Shown here: in pieces, positions 8,436 to 12,070 of the stretch
Layout of the letters: each line of letters opens with the position of its first letter
Position numbering within the stretch: position 1 is the stretch's first letter
Origin: an uncultured Oscillibacter sp.
GTDB taxonomy: Bacteria > Bacillota > Clostridia > Oscillospirales > Oscillospiraceae
DNA length: 12,070 bases
Assembly: GCA_946530565.1 (NCBI GenBank)
Contig: CAMNAE010000022.1
Coordinates: 1 to 12,070 of the forward strand
Direction: 5' to 3'
The notes under the pieces: model-generated
The model's input: only the letters and a program-made list of their open reading frames with translations
Databases searched by the model: none
What the model was told of the DNA's origin: nothing
Translations under genes and position numbers: made by a program

Positions 8436-9782
8436 GTGGAAAAGCGGATCGATTTTACCGAGGGGCCGATCGTTCCGGCGCTTCTGCGCTTTATCTGTCC
8501 GGTGCTTATCGCACTTTTTCTGCAGGCGATGTACGGCGCGGCGGATCTGATGATCGTCGGGAGGTTCGCTGAGGCTTCCGACGTCTCCGCGGTCTCAACA
8601 GGCTCGCAGATCATGATGACCGTGACCAATCTCGTCTCTTCGCTCGCCATGGGCATGACGGTCCTGATCGGGGAGAAGATGGGCGAGCGGCGGCCGGAGC
8701 AGTGCGGCAGGATCGTCGGCAGCGGACTTTTGCTCTTTGCGCTGCTCGGCGGCATACTGACGCTGCTGCTCGCCGCCTTTGCGCCGCAGCTGGCTCAGTG
8801 CATGCAAGCGCCGCAGGAGGCCTTTGCCGCCACGGCCGCCTATATTCGCATCTGCGGCGCGGGCGCGCTCGTCATCGTTGCCTACAACCTGATCGGCAGC
8901 ATCTTCCGCGGCATCGGCGACTCGAATACACCGCTCGCGGCGGTCATCATCGCCTGTGTATGCAACATCGCAGGGGATCTGCTGCTCGTCGCCGTCTTCG
9001 GCCTGGGGGCGCGCGGCGCGGCGATCGCCACGGTGGCGGCGCAGCTGATCAGCGTGCTGCTCTCGCTTGTGATGATCAAAAGAAAAACGCTCCCGTTCTC
9101 CCTCAATATCCAGACCGTCCGCTGGGAGGGGAGCATCGTGCGGAAGATCCTGCTCCTCGGCACCCCGATCGCGCTGGAGGATCTGCTCGTGGGGATCTCG
9201 TTTCTGGTGGTGCTCGCGATCGTCAACGCGCTCGGGCTCATTTGCTCTGCCGGTGTGGGCGTCGCGGAGAAGGTCTGTGCGTTTATCATGCTGGTCCCGC
9301 TGGCCTTTATGCAGTCGATGTCTGCCTTCGTCGCACAGAATCGGGGCGCCGGAAGGCCGGAACGGGCGACACGGGGGCTCTGGAGCGCGATCGGCATCTC
9401 GACGCTCTTCGGCGTCATGATGTTTTATGTGTCGTTTTTTCACGGGGAGATCCTCGCCGGCATCTTCGCGGGCGACATGGCTGTGATCGCGGCCGCGGCG
9501 GAGTATCTGAAGGCCTACGCGATCGACTGCCTTCTGACCTGCTTCCTCTTCTGCTTCATCGGCTTTTTCAACGGCGAGGGCGCGACCCGTTTTGTGATGC
9601 TGCAGGGCATCGTGGGCGCGTTCGGCGCGAGGATCCCGGTCGCGTTTTTCATGAGCCGGCTGCGGCCGGTCTCGCTCTTCCGCATCGGTCTTGCGACGCC
9701 CTGCTCCACGGTCTTGCAGATCGCCCTGTGCTTTGCCTTCTACGCCTTTGGCGCAAGGCGGACCCGATCGCGGGGAGAGTGA
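8436..9782 (+). CDS. MATE-family multidrug/cation efflux transporter (MepA/NorM-like)
   Basis: Integral membrane antiporter of 448 residues, the usual MATE length, with about 12 hydrophobic segments through the chain. Family features include the N-terminal GPIVPALLRFICPVLIALFL segment, NLIGSIFRGIGDSNTPL (151-167) and AFVAQNRGAGRPER (297-310). These place it in the bacterial MATE family that includes MepA and DinF-like proteins. Start chosen as GTG 8436: AAAGGGG sits 11 bases upstream, and the protein then begins at the family-typical position. In-frame ATG 8334 lies inside the leader hairpin and would make an unlikely soluble extension. It is monocistronic, with its own promoter, a leader attenuator, and terminators on both sides. 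If the leader is guanidine-responsive, export of guanidine or guanidine-like compounds is the natural inference; otherwise the substrate is unknown. Confidence 0.93.
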   Translation: MEKRIDFTEGPIVPALLRFICPVLIALFLQAMYGAADLMIVGRFAEASDVSAVSTGSQIMMTVTNLVSSLAMGMTVLIGEKMGERRPEQCGRIVGSGLLLFALLGGILTLLLAAFAPQLAQCMQAPQEAFAATAAYIRICGAGALVIVAYNLIGSIFRGIGDSNTPLAAVIIACVCNIAGDLLLVAVFGLGARGAAIATVAAQLISVLLSLVMIKRKTLPFSLNIQTVRWEGSIVRKILLLGTPIALEDLLVGISFLVVLAIVNALGLICSAGVGVAEKVCAFIMLVPLAFMQSMSAFVAQNRGAGRPERATRGLWSAIGISTLFGVMMFYVSFFHGEILAGIFAGDMAVIAAAAEYLKAYAIDCLLTCFLFCFIGFFNGEGATRFVMLQGIVGAFGARIPVAFFMSRLRPVSLFRIGLATPCSTVLQIALCFAFYAFGARRTRSRGE

Positions 9783-9828
9783 CGCGCCGCCCGATTCGCG
9801 AAGACCGCGCCCTGATCCCGCCAAAAGC

Positions 9829-9882
9829 AAAGCAGCGTTCGTTTCACCCGGAGCTCGTCGGATGAAACGAACGCTGCTTTTT
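9829..9882. terminator. Bidirectional terminator between MATE gene and EBP2
   Basis: Perfect 18-bp inverted repeat (9829-9846 with 9863-9880, arm AAAGCAGCGTTCGTTTCA) and a 16-nt loop. It is followed by TTTTT on the plus strand and by a T-rich stretch (TTTGCTTTT) on the minus strand. It serves the convergent MATE and EBP2 genes. Confidence 0.93.
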
Positions 9883-9889
9883 CCTGCTC

Positions 9890-11346
<1,457 letters not shown>

Positions 11347-11353
<7 letters not shown>

Positions 11354-11362
11354 TTTTGAGAC
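11347..11362. promoter_or_regulatory. EBP2 operator site A (GTATCA-TTTT-TGAGAC)
   Basis: 6-4-6 inverted repeat with one mismatch. It overlaps the chosen ATG of EBP2 (11351-11353), so binding here could hinder EBP2 transcription. Alternatively the overlap means that the true start is the in-frame ATG at 11314. Confidence 0.5.
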
Positions 11363-11444
11363 ACCAAACCTTCCTGAATCGTGCGAATTCTTTGTGAAAC
11401 TCTGAACAAGCACCCGAACAAGTGACTAATTTCCGGATATATCT

Positions 11445-11473
11445 ACTATATCAGAAGGATCAAATGAGCGCAA
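11445..11473 (-). promoter_or_regulatory. Sigma-70-type promoter for EBP2
   Basis: Minus-strand TATAGT (11445-11450), 17-bp spacer and TTGCGC (11468-11473). Predicted start near 11438. Operator site B abuts the -35 box, so EBP2 probably influences its own transcription. The -35 matches only half the consensus. Confidence 0.5.
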
Positions 11474-11489
11474 GTCTCAAAAATGAGAC
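11474..11489. promoter_or_regulatory. EBP2 operator site B (GTCTCA-AAAA-TGAGAC)
   Basis: Perfect 6-4-6 inverted repeat, the best copy of this family. It lies about 240 bp upstream of the predicted abfT sigma-54 start and directly next to the EBP2 -35 box. It shares the TCA-AAAA-TGA core with EBP1 site 1. Confidence 0.72.
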
Positions 11490-11504
11490 AATTCGGTAAC
11501 GAAT

Positions 11505-11520
11505 GTATCAGGTTTGAGAC
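11505..11520. promoter_or_regulatory. EBP2 operator site C (GTATCA-GGTT-TGAGAC)
   Basis: 6-4-6 inverted repeat with one mismatch. Its centre is 31 bp, about three helical turns, from site B and about 208 bp upstream of the predicted abfT start. A lone half-site CGAGAC follows at 11535-11540. Confidence 0.65.
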
Positions 11521-11676
11521 GATTTTTGCCGGAGCGAGACGCTTTTGATTTTGTCTTTTAAAGTGACGCAATAAGAATATGCATAATCTTTGTCAGCATT
11601 TTCACTAATTGGCCTGTGATGTTTTTGACAATGTTCACAAATCAGACGCAATTTGACGGGAATTTCACAATTTTTC

Positions 11677-11706
11677 AGCCGCTTGCCAAAAAATTGGCAG
11701 GCGGCT
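11677..11706. repeat. Inverted repeat overlapping the abfT -24 box
   Basis: 13-bp arms (11677-11689 and 11694-11706) with loop AAAA and one T/G wobble position. The right arm contains the TTGGCAGG of the sigma-54 promoter. There is no T run on either side that would make it a terminator. Confidence 0.7.
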
Positions 11707-11710
11707 TGCT
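11694..11710 (+). promoter_or_regulatory. Sigma-54 promoter of abfT
   Basis: TTGGCAGGCGGCTTGCT, with GG at 11696-11697 and GC at 11708-11709 at the correct -24/-12 spacing. It differs from the abfD promoter only in the variable four bases. Start expected near 11721, giving a leader of about 85 nt to the abfT ATG. Confidence 0.87.
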
Positions 11711-11805
11711 CTATGAAAAAGCGAAAGGCAGCCGCGACGGTTTCCGCCGCAGCTTACATGAAGCAACACAACCATTGATCACAAGCAAAGCAGGAGGTAA
11801 GCAGC

Positions 11806-12070
11806 ATGAACAACTGGCAGGAGATCTACAAGTCCCGCCTCACCACCGCAGACGAGGCTGTCAAGCACATCCCCAACAACTGCCGCGTCTTCTTCGGCCA
11901 CGCCGCCAACGAGCCCCCGGTGCTCGTCGACGCGCTCGTGAAGAACTACATGCAGTATGAAAATGTTGAGATCTGCCACTGGGTCCCGATGGGCAAGGGC
12001 GAGTACACGAAGCCCGAGATGGCCGGTCATTTCCGTTATAACGGCCTGTTCCTCGGCGGCGTCACCCGCA
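11806..12070 (+). CDS. abfT: 4-hydroxybutyrate CoA-transferase (acetyl-CoA hydrolase/transferase family), 3' end outside window
   Basis: First 88 residues of a family I-type CoA-transferase that would move CoA from butyryl-CoA or acetyl-CoA to 4-hydroxybutyrate, feeding AbfD. The N-terminus MNNWQEIYKSRLTTADEAVK, NEPPVLVDALVKN (35-47) and MGKGEYTKPEM (62-72) parallel C. aminobutyricum AbfT, which has an AEPPVLVEAMV and a GKGEYSKPEY stretch as I recall it. Butyryl-CoA:acetate CoA-transferases of related gut bacteria differ in this region. The full protein should be about 440 residues; the catalytic glutamate lies outside the window. Start fixed by AGGAGGT 7 bases upstream of ATG 11806. It stands behind its own sigma-54 promoter and divergent activator, and may lead an operon (a 4-hydroxybutyrate dehydrogenase would be expected nearby, but none is in view). 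Confidence 0.82.
   Translation, partial: MNNWQEIYKSRLTTADEAVKHIPNNCRVFFGHAANEPPVLVDALVKNYMQYENVEICHWVPMGKGEYTKPEMAGHFRYNGLFLGGVTR

Noticed and set aside
11616..11960. Plus-strand open frame across the abfT promoter
   Set aside because: It runs through the sigma-54 promoter and into abfT in another frame; its translation is low complexity beyond 11780.

Overview
The window looks like a GC-rich, anaerobic, butyrate-forming gut Firmicute. My best guess is Oscillospiraceae / Clostridial cluster IV, the group that holds Flavonifractor, Intestinimonas, Lawsonibacter and Oscillibacter. The reasons are a Firmicutes-type class III fructose-1,6-bisphosphatase, strong AGGAGG-type ribosome binding sites, a Bcd/EtfBA module, and a 4-hydroxybutyrate-to-butyrate route. 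The genus is inference; the gene families are read directly from translated motifs.

Layout. (1) 1-1504, minus: 5' part of fbp (class III FBPase), running off the left edge. (2) 1615-3027, minus: a PAS-AAA+-Fis sigma-54 activator, called EBP1 here. (3) 3028-3439: a dense control region with three TATTCA-N4-TGAATA operators, an EBP1 promoter, a sigma-70-type promoter and a near-consensus sigma-54 promoter. (4) 3440-8141, plus: operon abfD (4-hydroxybutyryl-CoA dehydratase), bcd (butyryl-CoA dehydrogenase), etfB, etfA, closed by a strong terminator. (5) 8264-9782, plus: a separate MATE efflux gene with its own sigma-70 promoter and a leader ending in an intrinsic terminator just before the gene; this is a candidate guanidine-IV (mepA-type) riboswitch. 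(6) 9829-9882: bidirectional terminator. (7) 9890-11353, minus: a second PAS-AAA+-Fis activator, EBP2. (8) 11354-11805: a second control region with GTCTCA-N4-TGAGAC operators and a second sigma-54 promoter almost identical to the first. (9) 11806-12070, plus: start of abfT (4-hydroxybutyrate CoA-transferase), running off the right edge.

How it works together. AbfT activates 4-hydroxybutyrate to its CoA ester. AbfD dehydrates it (via vinylacetyl-CoA) to crotonyl-CoA. Bcd with EtfAB reduces that to butyryl-CoA, probably with electron bifurcation to ferredoxin, and butyryl-CoA can return CoA to the transferase. The most striking feature is the regulation: the two halves of one pathway lie in two separate transcription units, each with a divergently transcribed PAS-type sigma-54 activator, its own palindromic operator family with the same TCA-N4-TGA core and 4-bp spacer, and the same TTGGCAGG-N4-TTGCT promoter. 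The operators also touch the activators' own promoters, which suggests autoregulation. The pairing of operators with proteins is inferred from position and symmetry and has not been tested.
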